Shown here: positions 24,242-32,194 of the stretch, one piece after another
How positions within the stretch are numbered: the first letter of the stretch is position 1
Layout of the letters: each line of letters opens with the position of its first letter
Assembly (NCBI GenBank): GCA_020627965.1
Contig: JAHDFX010000041.1
Span: forward strand, 1-35,318
Direction: 5' to 3'
Source: Saprospiraceae bacterium
GTDB taxonomy: Bacteria > Bacteroidota > Bacteroidia > Chitinophagales > Saprospiraceae
DNA length: 35,318 bases
Position numbers and translations under genes: made by a program
Notes under the pieces: model-generated
What the model saw: the letters and a program-made list of their open reading frames with translations, nothing else
Databases searched by the model: none
Told to the model about the DNA's origin: nothing

Positions 24242-25447
24242 ATGAATTACATCAAATTATCTATCCTTGTTTTCTGCTTACTGAGCATTATGAGCTGTAA
24301 TCAGGATGACGACACAAACCCTCCCATTATTGACAATGCACTGACTGATGCCAACAACCAATTTGCATTCAATTTTCTACAGAAAATTGATAACTTGGAA
24401 ACTGAAAAGGAAAACTACATGGTATCACCAGTAAGTGCTTCTCTGGCTTTAAGTATGACTTATAATGGTGCAGCATCACTCACTCAAGCTGAATTTGAAA
24501 ACGTATTAGGTTACGAGGACTTTACACCAGAAGAAATCAATGAAATTAACAGAAGCATTATAGACGGACTACAAAATGCTAATGGCACTTTCGATATTGC
24601 CAACTCTATTTGGTATAGAGATGGTTTTGCAGTGAAGCAGAATTTTCTTGATGTCAACCAAACCTATTATGATGCGCAGGTGCAGGGACTTAATTTTGCT
24701 GATCCCACATCCAAAGACATCATTAATGACTGGGTTTCTGATAATACTCAGGGAAAAATCGAGACTATTCTGGATGAAATACCTACCGATGCGGTTATGT
24801 ACCTGATCAATGCTTTATATTTTAAAAATAACTGGCAATATGAATTTGATCCAGCAGATAATCTAATGCTGGATTTTTATGACGAAGATGGAATTAGTTT
24901 AGGGAAAAAAGAAATGATGAGACAACAAGCCGATCTCCAATATTATGAACATGAAGACCTATTCACATCCGTTCAACTACCCTATCAGGATGGCGGCTTT
25001 ACTATGACAGTTTTTGTGCCACAGGACGGCAAAACAACCGCTGATGTTATAGACGCCATGGATAGTCAGGCATGGAATGACTGGCAAGCTAATTACGAAG
25101 AAAAAGACATCATGCTTACTTTGCCTAAATTCAAATTTGCATACAAAAACAAGCTAAATGACGAATTACAGAATATGGGACTCGAATCTGCTTTTAGTAA
25201 TGCTGATTTCACCAATATTGCCGATGCACAATTGGCAATCTCTGAAGTCATGCAAAAAACATTCATCGATGTAAATGAAACAGGTACTGAGGCTGCGGCT
25301 GTTACATCCGTTGGTATTGCTATTACTTCTGTTGACCCTGATGCCCCAATTTATATGACAATGAATCAACCTTTTATATTCATTATCAGCGATAAAGCAA
25401 CCAATTCCATCTGTTTTACCGGACGTATTGGTGATCCTATTTATTAG
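24242..25447 (+). CDS. Serpin family lipoprotein (protease inhibitor)
   Basis: This 401-residue protein has a lipoprotein signal (I-M-S-C, Cys at about residue 19) and a full serpin domain from about residue 35 to the end. Typical serpin blocks are seen: N-Y-M-V-S-P-V-S-A-S-L-A-L-S-M-T-Y-N-G-A, A-N-S-I-W-Y, and F-I-D-V-N-E-T-G-T-E-A-A-A-V-T. The reactive-centre hinge is of the inhibitory kind (G348 at P15, T349 at P14, alanines at P12-P10). Counting from the hinge gives P1-P1' near T362-S363, so a chymotrypsin- or elastase-like protease is a more likely target than a trypsin-like one. It would sit on a membrane, possibly the cell surface, as a suicide inhibitor. It opens a run of envelope genes and is 23 nt from the VWA gene. 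Confidence 0.93.
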   Translation: MNYIKLSILVFCLLSIMSCNQDDDTNPPIIDNALTDANNQFAFNFLQKIDNLETEKENYMVSPVSASLALSMTYNGAASLTQAEFENVLGYEDFTPEEINEINRSIIDGLQNANGTFDIANSIWYRDGFAVKQNFLDVNQTYYDAQVQGLNFADPTSKDIINDWVSDNTQGKIETILDEIPTDAVMYLINALYFKNNWQYEFDPADNLMLDFYDEDGISLGKKEMMRQQADLQYYEHEDLFTSVQLPYQDGGFTMTVFVPQDGKTTADVIDAMDSQAWNDWQANYEEKDIMLTLPKFKFAYKNKLNDELQNMGLESAFSNADFTNIADAQLAISEVMQKTFIDVNETGTEAAAVTSVGIAITSVDPDAPIYMTMNQPFIFIISDKATNSICFTGRIGDPIY

Positions 25448-25470
25448 AAATATCCGCAAATCATATAACA

Positions 25471-26979
25471 ATGCAAAAATATAATCTATTTCTTATTCTG
25501 GCTATCACTGTCTTATTAAGTGCCTGTTCAAAAGAATCTGGTACGGATAGTAATGAAGGTATTTTCTCCAACAACACTCCAGGATTTTACGCAAGTAATA
25601 CTGGAAATGGTAGTAATATTGTTCTGACTGGAGATAATTACACTGAACAAACAGAGAACCCATTTATCAATGTTTCAGAGGAAGATGTTTCTACTTTTTC
25701 TATAGATGCTGATGGAGCATCCTATGCCAATGTTAGAAGATTTATTCAGCAAGATAACGTGCTTCCCCCTGTAGGTGCTGTAAGAACAGAGGAGTTGATC
25801 AATTACTTTGACTTGAATTATGAACTCCCTACCGGTATTCATCCCATTGCACTAAATGGGGAGGTCAGTCAATGCCCCTGGAATAGTGACAATAAGCTTA
25901 TCCGAATCGGGATAAAAGGAGAACAATTCCCCCCAAGTCTGCAATTACGTTCCAATTTTGTCTTTTTAATTGATGTATCAGGTTCTATGAGCAATAGCGA
26001 TAAATTGGGTTTATTGAAAGAAGGCTTCAAATACTTTGTTGATGGATTATCCGCTAATGACAGAGTTTCCATAGTCACTTACGCAGGATCGGCAGGCATT
26101 GTTCTGCCATCCACTTCTGGTGACCAAAAAACCGTTATAAAACAAGCTATTGATGCTTTAGGTTCCGGTGGAAGTACGGCAGGTGCTCAAGGAATCATCA
26201 CAGCATACGACATCGCTCAGGAGAATTTCATTCCGGACGGAAACAACAGGATCATCATAGGCACGGATGGCGATTTCAATGTTGGTCCATCCAGCACGGA
26301 AGACCTGGTCAGCCTGATCGAAGCAAAAAGAGAATTAGGGATATTTCTAACCGTTCTGGGTGTCGGGCGAGGTAATTTAAATGACGCCGCACTAGAACAG
26401 ATCGCCAATAATGGCAATGGTAATTACGAATATATTGACAAACTTGAGCAATTAAAAAAGGTCTTCATTTACGAGTACAACAAGTTCTACACTGTAGCTA
26501 AGGACGTAAAAGTACAAGTCGAATTTAATAGTGAAAATGTAGAAGCTTATCGCCTGATCGGTTACGAAAACCGACTATTGAGCGAAGAAGATTTTGAAGA
26601 TGATACAGAAGATGCAGGTGAGATCGGGTCCGGACAAAATATAACAGCATTATACGAGATCATACCAACCAATAATCCGAACTACGATAATGTTCCTACA
26701 TTCACCATAGACTTCAGGTATAAAGAGCCTGATTCAAATACGAGTATTCCTCTCGACCTTAATATATACGATACAGGTAATACTTTTGACCAGTCCTCTG
26801 ATTTCATGAAATTTACAGCTAGTATAGCAGCCTTTTCAATGCTGATTACTGATTCAGAATACAAAGGAACAAGTACTTATAATGACGTTTCCAACTGGTT
26901 AAATTCAACAAATCTTACTGACCCACATAACTTTAAATCAGAATTAAAAACTTTAGTCGAAAGTGCAGAACAACTCTGA
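25471..26979 (+). CDS. VWA-domain lipoprotein (YfbK-like)
   Basis: This 502-residue protein has a lipoprotein signal (L-L-S-A-C) and a conserved N-terminal region (S-T-F-S-I-D-A-D-G-A-S-Y-A-N-V-R-R-F to E-E-L-I-N-Y-F) typical of the von Willebrand factor-like N-terminal domain of YfbK proteins. The VWA domain follows, with an intact MIDAS (D168-V-S-G-S-M-S, and T-D-G-D-F-N for the later metal ligand). The C-terminal part (about residues 345-500) resembles the DUF3520-type domain of YfbK. It should bind a divalent cation and mediate protein-protein contact at an envelope membrane. The partner is unknown. It is spaced 23 nt from the serpin and 30 nt from the LVIVD gene, so all three are likely in one operon. 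Confidence 0.9.
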   Translation: MQKYNLFLILAITVLLSACSKESGTDSNEGIFSNNTPGFYASNTGNGSNIVLTGDNYTEQTENPFINVSEEDVSTFSIDADGASYANVRRFIQQDNVLPPVGAVRTEELINYFDLNYELPTGIHPIALNGEVSQCPWNSDNKLIRIGIKGEQFPPSLQLRSNFVFLIDVSGSMSNSDKLGLLKEGFKYFVDGLSANDRVSIVTYAGSAGIVLPSTSGDQKTVIKQAIDALGSGGSTAGAQGIITAYDIAQENFIPDGNNRIIIGTDGDFNVGPSSTEDLVSLIEAKRELGIFLTVLGVGRGNLNDAALEQIANNGNGNYEYIDKLEQLKKVFIYEYNKFYTVAKDVKVQVEFNSENVEAYRLIGYENRLLSEEDFEDDTEDAGEIGSGQNITALYEIIPTNNPNYDNVPTFTIDFRYKEPDSNTSIPLDLNIYDTGNTFDQSSDFMKFTASIAAFSMLITDSEYKGTSTYNDVSNWLNSTNLTDPHNFKSELKTLVESAEQL

Positions 26980-27009
26980 CAATAGTACTAAGAAATAAAA
27001 TTAAAAACT

Positions 27010-28290
27010 ATGACAAAATCAATTAAGATCTTATCCGTCATGTTCGTCCTCTTTGCAATGAGCTTACAAAGCTGCGTTCAGGATGAATGTACCTCCCTTT
27101 ACACCTACATCAAATACACCCCTATCTATAAAACAGTAGACGAAATTCGTCAGGATATACAGATATTACCACCAAGAGAGGTGAGAGTGCCCGGTAAAAT
27201 ATATTTCTATCAGAACTATATTTTACTTAATGAAGTCCGTGAAGGCTTGCATGTGATCAATAATACTGACCCCGCCAATCCGGTAAAACTGGCTTTCATC
27301 CAAATTCCAGGTAATGTAGATATGGCTGTGAAAGAAGACATTCTTTATGCCGACAATTACATTGACTTACTTTCTATCGACATCAGTAATCCTGAAATCC
27401 CTGTAGTGATGAACCGTACCGAAGATGTATTCCCATCCATATCTCAAACTCAGGACTTGGGGCATCTGGTTTATTACGATGCGGAGGAAGTTACAGAGGA
27501 ATTACCCTGTGGTTCAGTAGGTGGCTGGGGTTGTCCTAATTGCGATACTAATGGAGGAGGAATATTCGCACCTACCATAAGTAGTGCAGAATCAAACAGT
27601 GTCAATGGTGGTAATCAATTCGGCTCTACAGGTCAGGGAGGTTCTATGGCAAGATTTACCATTTATGAGGACTATCTGTATACAGTGACTGAAAACGCTA
27701 TCAATGTATTTGATATTCTAAATCCAACTACTCCCGATCTGACAAACAATGTCAATATTGGCTGGGGTATTGAAACGATTTACCCCTTCCGTGACAACCT
27801 GTTTATCGGCTCCCAAACCGGTATGTTTATTTATAGTGTAGCCAATCCGGCTGCGCCTACCCAAGTAGGTGTTTTTGAGCATGCGCAAGCCTGTGATCCT
27901 GTTGTAGTAAAAGACGATATAGCTTACATTACCCTAAGAGGCGGTACCCCTTGCCAAAACTTTAACAATCAGCTAGATGTAGTCGATGTTTCTGATCTCA
28001 GTAATCCACAATTATTACGCACCTACCCAATGGACAACCCATATGGACTAGCCATCACTGCCGAAGATATTCTGTATGTCTGTGATGGAGATACCGGTCT
28101 TCGTGTAATGGATGCTGCTGATGAACTGGACATTTCACAGATCGATCTGTTCAATGAGTTTTCTACTTACGATGTCATTGCTTTAAGCAATAATGTAGTT
28201 ATGGTAATTGGTGCTGATGGTTTGTATCAATTCGATGCATCTGATGTCAATGATCTAAGACAATTGAGTGTTATTCCTGTTGGTGAATAA
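27010..28290 (+). CDS. LVIVD-repeat beta-propeller lipoprotein
   Basis: This 426-residue protein has a lipoprotein signal (L-Q-S-C, Cys at about residue 22). From about residue 75 it carries repeats of the LVIVD type, for example L-H-V-I-N-N-T-D-P-A-N-P-V-K-L, L-L-S-I-D-I-S-N-P-E-I-P-V, I-N-V-F-D-I-L-N-P-T-T-P and L-D-V-V-D-V-S-D-L-S-N-P-Q, each a propeller blade. A Cys- and Gly-rich insertion (about 163-195, W-G-C-P-N-C-D-T-N-G-G-G) interrupts the repeats. It probably forms an outer-membrane-associated binding propeller; the ligand is unknown. It lies 30 nt after the VWA gene and 15 nt before the barrel gene on the same strand. Confidence 0.87.
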   Translation: MTKSIKILSVMFVLFAMSLQSCVQDECTSLYTYIKYTPIYKTVDEIRQDIQILPPREVRVPGKIYFYQNYILLNEVREGLHVINNTDPANPVKLAFIQIPGNVDMAVKEDILYADNYIDLLSIDISNPEIPVVMNRTEDVFPSISQTQDLGHLVYYDAEEVTEELPCGSVGGWGCPNCDTNGGGIFAPTISSAESNSVNGGNQFGSTGQGGSMARFTIYEDYLYTVTENAINVFDILNPTTPDLTNNVNIGWGIETIYPFRDNLFIGSQTGMFIYSVANPAAPTQVGVFEHAQACDPVVVKDDIAYITLRGGTPCQNFNNQLDVVDVSDLSNPQLLRTYPMDNPYGLAITAEDILYVCDGDTGLRVMDAADELDISQIDLFNEFSTYDVIALSNNVVMVIGADGLYQFDASDVNDLRQLSVIPVGE

Positions 28291-28305
28291 AAAAAATATT
28301 TTAAA

Positions 28306-29094
28306 ATGGTATCTAATTATAAATTAATAATCAAATCTTTTGCAATCGTGCTGATCTGCTTTTTGGCAATCTTTCAAAGTCAGGCACAGAATACCGATAT
28401 TAAGTATATTGATGTAGTTTACCTCAATAATGGCAGCGAATTCAGAGGTAAATTAATTGAATATAAGCATGATGAATACCTCAAAATAGAAATCCTCGGA
28501 GGACAAATAATCACTTTCCCTGCCGAACAAGTAGAAAAAGTTGTCCAGGAAAATCTGACAAATCTAATCGCTCCTCCTCGCTCACGGAAAGAATATGCCT
28601 TCAAAGAGAAAGGCGTTTATAATGAAACCTACCTAAATCTGCCTCAGGGCAATAACATTTGGGGTTGGTGGGAGTTAGGCATGGGCTTACACCATGTAGT
28701 CGGTTACCAGCATAATCGCTGGATAGGGACAGGTATTGGGATCGGCTTTGATGGCTACAGCATGGGAAATGCTTATAATGTTATTCCGGTTTATGCTGAA
28801 GCACGGGGTTATTTTTCAAAAAAGAAAATCAGTCCGTTTTATTCACTAAACCTGGGTTATGGAATTGGTGTTAAAAACACCAATCAAGGCATCTTTGGCG
28901 CTAAAGGTGGCATTATGGTCAATCCATCTCTGGGGTATAGATTCGGCGGACATCCTAATGCGAATTTCACACTGGCCATGGGCTATAAATTCCAGAAAGT
29001 CAGTTATGAGTATATGGATTGGTGGGACAGTTTCCCCGTAGAACAGAATTTTACCTTTAAAAGAATCAATTTAAAACTGGGCATGTTGTTCTAA
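28306..29094 (+). CDS. Outer-membrane beta-barrel protein
   Basis: This 262-residue protein has a signal peptide (to Q-S-Q-A-Q, about residue 28), then a short N-terminal domain (V-V-Y-L-N-N-G-S-E-F-R-G-K-L-I-E-Y, and I-I-T-F-P-A-E-Q-V-E-K-V) that is common before Bacteroidota barrels. From about residue 110, alternating aromatic/glycine strands end with K-L-G-M-L-F, with a terminal Phe as in outer-membrane barrels. It is short, with perhaps eight strands. It is the only barrel in the 24242-30189 run and may hold or display the neighbouring lipoproteins; that is an inference from order alone. Confidence 0.82.
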   Translation: MVSNYKLIIKSFAIVLICFLAIFQSQAQNTDIKYIDVVYLNNGSEFRGKLIEYKHDEYLKIEILGGQIITFPAEQVEKVVQENLTNLIAPPRSRKEYAFKEKGVYNETYLNLPQGNNIWGWWELGMGLHHVVGYQHNRWIGTGIGIGFDGYSMGNAYNVIPVYAEARGYFSKKKISPFYSLNLGYGIGVKNTNQGIFGAKGGIMVNPSLGYRFGGHPNANFTLAMGYKFQKVSYEYMDWWDSFPVEQNFTFKRINLKLGMLF

Positions 29095-29130
29095 GAAATT
29101 GTTTGACATGCTATTCTAAAATTATGTATT

Positions 29131-29676
29131 ATGAATGTAAATAAGTTTATAGGATTGCTCGGCAGTATCCTGATACTTTGTTTCTGGACTGCCTGTGATG
29201 ACGACGCTATTACTCCAACTTGCATGACCATGGAACAAAACACAAGCTGGACAGCAGAGGACTTCAAGACGGACTACACTATTCAATTTCCTGCGGATTA
29301 TGAAGGAAATGGTATGGTCGGTTTTGAAGGGAATATATTTTCAAAGAACAAAACTGACAATACAATTACCTTCAGTTATTTCTATTGTGACGGGCTTTGG
29401 TGTGCAGATTTTGGGCAAGATACACTAGCCGATCCGCCCCCCACATCCCTCACTATTCCCACTACTGCTGGTAATCTAACATTATCGGAAAAGGTAGAAT
29501 TCTGTGATGGCAATGATGAAGTGTTAGCTATCCTGTATCACAATACAGAACCTACATCGGGTGGCAGACTCTATATGAAACAAGGAAGTGATTTTTTGGA
29601 AGCATTAGATATTACCTATGATGCCAATTCATTTCAAGAAGTAGTCGATATAATAAAAACGATCAGCGAGAATTAG
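29131..29676 (+). CDS. Lipoprotein of unknown function
   Basis: This 181-residue protein has a lipoprotein signal ending W-T-A-C (Cys about residue 22), followed by acidic residues (D-D-D-A). The mature part is acidic, beta-rich and has six or so Cys (T-C-M-T-M, Y-C-D-G-L-W-C, F-C-D-G), suggesting disulfides outside the cytoplasm. The family is not recognised. It lies 36 nt after the barrel gene, so it probably belongs to the same transcript. A perfect 12-nt inverted repeat begins at its last codons. Confidence 0.75.
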   Translation: MNVNKFIGLLGSILILCFWTACDDDAITPTCMTMEQNTSWTAEDFKTDYTIQFPADYEGNGMVGFEGNIFSKNKTDNTITFSYFYCDGLWCADFGQDTLADPPPTSLTIPTTAGNLTLSEKVEFCDGNDEVLAILYHNTEPTSGGRLYMKQGSDFLEALDITYDANSFQEVVDIIKTISEN

Positions 29677-29746
29677 GTTTGGCAGTATATGCTGGTTTTA
29701 TTTTCATAAATTAGCAGCGTAATCAATTTTTCAACCAAACCTAATT
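29671..29746 (+). promoter_or_regulatory. Inverted repeat bracketing the spacer between two lipoprotein genes
   Basis: Arms aattaggtttgg (29671-29682) and ccaaacctaatt (29735-29746) are perfect 12-nt inverted copies. The left arm includes the TAG stop of the upstream gene and the right arm ends 8 nt before the next ATG. The loop is 52 nt. It could be a terminator, an attenuator or a leader structure. Confidence 0.45.
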
Positions 29747-29754
29747 AATTAATC

Positions 29755-30189
29755 ATGTTAAGATATTTTATGATTGTTATTGCTGTACCGCTATTGATGG
29801 CAGCTTCTTGCAATACTGGCACGACAACGACCAATAATGGTAATAATGCTAATGACAATACCGGAGATCAGGATCCTCCTACAAATACACTGAAATGCGA
29901 TTCAGCCAATCCTGCTGCTGACATTCCATGGATCAAATCCTTCGCAGAAGGAATACCAGCAGATGTAAAAGCAGAAGTTACTCGTTATCAATTAAATGGA
30001 GAATATTTCTTCATGACAAACAACTGTGTAGGTTGTTCTGATGCCATGACTACTTTATACACCTGTGATCAGGGAGAAAAATGTAAAATGGGTGGCATTG
30101 CAGGCTTGAATACTTGCGGTGATTTCTTCGACCAAGCCGGCGAAGGCACTGTAGTCTGGAGAAATTATGAACCGGCACCAGGGAAATAA
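29755..30189 (+). CDS. Small Cys-rich lipoprotein (DUF6970-like)
   Basis: This 144-residue protein has a lipoprotein signal ending M-A-A-S-C, then a Thr/Asn-rich flexible linker (T-T-T-T-N-N-G-N-N-A-N-D-N). The globular part starts I-P-W-I-K-S-F and runs through V-T-R-Y-Q-L-N-G-E-Y-F-F, N-N-C-V-G-C-S-D, L-Y-T-C-D-Q-G and G-G-I-A-G-L-N-T-C-G-D-F. That pattern resembles small Bacteroidota lipoproteins annotated as DUF6970; the match is by memory of motif and is tentative. Cys residues are paired in spacing suited to disulfides. It is the last envelope gene before the sigma factor, separated from it by an inverted repeat. Confidence 0.78.
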   Translation: MLRYFMIVIAVPLLMAASCNTGTTTTNNGNNANDNTGDQDPPTNTLKCDSANPAADIPWIKSFAEGIPADVKAEVTRYQLNGEYFFMTNNCVGCSDAMTTLYTCDQGEKCKMGGIAGLNTCGDFFDQAGEGTVVWRNYEPAPGK

Positions 30190-30199
30190 AAAAGTAGAC

Positions 30200-30249
30200 A
30201 GAAGAGAGTGGAGATACGTTATACAAATATATGACCTCAACTCTCTTCT
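30200..30249 (+). terminator. Imperfect hairpin between the lipoprotein and sigma factor genes
   Basis: Arms at 30200-30215 and 30234-30249 match at 14 of 16 positions when one is inverted (agaagagagt with actctcttct is perfect). It starts 10 nt after the lipoprotein stop and ends 16 nt before the sigma factor ATG. It may separate the two transcripts. Confidence 0.45.
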
Positions 30250-30265
30250 ATCACCTTGAATTTGA

Positions 30266-30817
30266 ATGAAAAATATGCCAAAAAACTACTCCGATCAGGA
30301 ATTAGTGGATGGCTGCATCCGTAACGACAGAATCTTTCAGGAACTGTTGTATCGGAAATTCTTTGCCAAAATGATGGCAATGTGTATGCGATATACGAAT
30401 GATAGAGAACAAGCACTTGAGATCGTTAATGATGGCTTTTTAAGGGTGTTTAAAAAACTAGACACTTTCAGTTTCAGAGGCTCGTTGGAAGGCTGGATCC
30501 GTCGACTTGTTTATCATAGTATTTCTAATTATTTCAAGAAACATTCAAAGTATCTGGAACGTATAGTACTAGAAGAAAAAGATAGTAATTTAAATGAACA
30601 TTCACATACATACTTATATGCAGAAGACATCATGAAAATGGTTAGTCAGTTACCGCCCGCTACACAGAAAGTCTTCCGTCTGTATGCTATAGAAGGATAT
30701 ACACACCCTGAAATTGCAAAACAATTGAGCATAAGCGATGGTACGTCTAAATGGCATTTGGCGACAGCCAGAAAAAAACTGAAACGATTGCTGGATGAGC
30801 ATGATTATGTCGATTGA
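30266..30817 (+). CDS. ECF-type RNA polymerase sigma-70 factor
   Basis: This 183-residue protein has sigma region 2 (about residues 20-95: F-F-A-K-M-M-A-M-C-M-R-Y, E-Q-A-L-E-I-V-N-D-G-F-L-R-V-F and F-R-G-S-L-E-G-W-I-R-R) and region 4 (about 125-180: L-P-P-A-T-Q-K-V-F-R-L-Y-A-I-E-G-Y-T-H-P-E-I-A-K and G-T-S-K-W-H-L). Regions 1.1 and 3 are absent, as in the extracytoplasmic-function group. It should direct RNA polymerase to a small regulon when released. The next gene starts 5 nt after its stop and encodes an anti-sigma-like membrane protein, so the two are almost certainly co-translated partners. Its own promoter was not identified. Confidence 0.94.
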   Translation: MKNMPKNYSDQELVDGCIRNDRIFQELLYRKFFAKMMAMCMRYTNDREQALEIVNDGFLRVFKKLDTFSFRGSLEGWIRRLVYHSISNYFKKHSKYLERIVLEEKDSNLNEHSHTYLYAEDIMKMVSQLPPATQKVFRLYAIEGYTHPEIAKQLSISDGTSKWHLATARKKLKRLLDEHDYVD

Positions 30818-30822
30818 GCGTA

Positions 30823-32166
30823 ATGGAACACAACGAATACATGCAGGATAATGAACACATAAAAGGGATCAATGAAGAATATACCGATTTTGCCTGGGGC
30901 AAAATGCGCGATATTCTCAATGAGGAAATGCCGGTCGAAAAAGACAAAAGGAACTGGCTGTGGCTCTGGTGGCTATTGGGTATTGCTATATTAGTATTTG
31001 GGGTTTATTTTTTAGTTCCGCAAAAGCAAGCTGACCTGCCTGCCAGTACGGAGATGGCTACTCAATCAGAGTCCACTCAGAATGGCCTTGTCAATGACAG
31101 TGACAATATCAGTAGCAGTGAGAATATCAACATCACTGATAGTAACAATGTTAGTGATCGTGATAATGAAAGCAAATTAGATAATGGAAGTAGTGGTGAA
31201 AAAACATCATCAATTTCTACAATTACTCAGCCACCCTCCCCCCTTCCCCTCTCCAAAGGGGGACATAAAGATCATATCCCCCTTCGGAGGGGGAACAAGG
31301 GGGTGGAAAACCATGAAAATTTAGTAAAATTAATCCCACCTACAGAATCACCTGTAGCAACTACCTATTTAAACAATATCAATACAACAACACCTCAACA
31401 CCTCAACACAACAACACAACAATACACCAACAGTCCAACACCTCAACACAACAACACCCCAGAATCAAGAAAGAACATTGTAGCCCAATCTATTTCCTCA
31501 GTAGAAATACCAAACAAAATATCTCTACCGCTTGCTCAGACCGAAACTCCCGTAGCACTCCCATTTCCTAAAAAAGCAAAATTCTCACAATCTTATAGCT
31601 ATATGCTCGGTGCTATGACCAATCGTTTTAATGATTTTGGTGGATTGACAACTGGTCTGCTCGCTAATTACAACTTCAATTCAAAATGGGGAATAGAAAC
31701 CGGCTTTAACTATTCCTGGACAAAAAACAGGATAACCTATGAACCTACTGCGCCGTTTGCGGCAGAGTTAAACTCCCCCCCTTTTACGTCTATGGAAATG
31801 ATTACCCGAACAGAAAACACTTTTCACTACTTCCATATCCCGCTTCTGGCAACTTTCCAGCCTCATCTTAAATGGCAGATCGGAGCCGGACTACAGGGCG
31901 CTTACCTCTGGAATCGTGGGAAATTGATGAGTCGGGACTTAATGCAGGAAGATGTTCAGGTAAATTCTCCAACTGTCGTTTATTCTAATAATGACCTAAA
32001 AAAATGGGATGCTCAAATCTTGGTAGGACTCCGTTATTATCCAAACAATCGACTAGGTATAGGTCTACAATCTCGGCAAGGATTGATTGATATAACAACT
32101 GATAATAAAAAACATCTGAATCAAGGCTTACAAATGTCTGTTTCTTATCGATTCCGACCAAAATAG
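30823..32166 (+). CDS. Anti-sigma-like membrane protein fused to a C-terminal outer-membrane-type barrel
   Basis: Start chosen at ATG 30823 (447 residues); a TTG at 30814 overlapping the sigma stop is less likely. Residues 1-43 are hydrophilic with F-A-W-G-K-M-R-D-I-L-N-E-E-M-P, like the N-terminal cytoplasmic part of Bacteroidota anti-sigma factors. One membrane helix follows (about 44-65, W-L-W-L-W-W-L-L-G). Residues 66-250 are a disordered Ser/Asn/Thr/Pro linker that includes 25 residues encoded by a palindromic DNA repeat (137-161) and a Thr/Gln/Asn tract (about 184-213). From about 255 to the end, alternating aromatic/glycine strands (L-A-N-Y-N-F-N-S-K-W-G-I-E-T-G-F-N-Y) end in S-V-S-Y-R-F-R-P-K, like small barrels of the outer-membrane OmpA/porin type. 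The reading is an inner-membrane anchor joined to an outer-membrane barrel, passing an envelope signal to the sigma factor; the mechanism is inference. Confidence 0.82.
   Translation: MEHNEYMQDNEHIKGINEEYTDFAWGKMRDILNEEMPVEKDKRNWLWLWWLLGIAILVFGVYFLVPQKQADLPASTEMATQSESTQNGLVNDSDNISSSENINITDSNNVSDRDNESKLDNGSSGEKTSSISTITQPPSPLPLSKGGHKDHIPLRRGNKGVENHENLVKLIPPTESPVATTYLNNINTTTPQHLNTTTQQYTNSPTPQHNNTPESRKNIVAQSISSVEIPNKISLPLAQTETPVALPFPKKAKFSQSYSYMLGAMTNRFNDFGGLTTGLLANYNFNSKWGIETGFNYSWTKNRITYEPTAPFAAELNSPPFTSMEMITRTENTFHYFHIPLLATFQPHLKWQIGAGLQGAYLWNRGKLMSRDLMQEDVQVNSPTVVYSNNDLKKWDAQILVGLRYYPNNRLGIGLQSRQGLIDITTDNKKHLNQGLQMSVSYRFRPK
31231..31305. repeat. 75-nt palindromic repeat lying inside a coding sequence
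   Basis: The element has two inverted halves. Each resembles ccaccc..cccctccraaggggga, as in ctctccaaagggggac on the left and tcccccttcggagggg on the right, and the outer ends are ccaccc and gggtgg. It is exactly 75 nt (25 codons) and keeps the frame, encoding a P-P-S-P-L-P-L-S-K-G-G to R-R-G-N-K-G-V segment. Such elements are usually intergenic in Bacteroidota. Confidence 0.75.
31396..31457. repeat. 22-nt direct repeat in a CA-rich low-complexity tract
   Basis: The 22-nt unit beginning caacacctcaac occurs exactly at 31396-31417 and 31436-31457, within a longer tract of acaacacctcaacac-like words (about 31373-31460). It encodes part of the Thr/Gln/Asn-rich linker of the anti-sigma/barrel protein. 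Confidence 0.7.
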
Positions 32167-32194
32167 CTGTAAAACTGACTAGGAATTAAAACCC

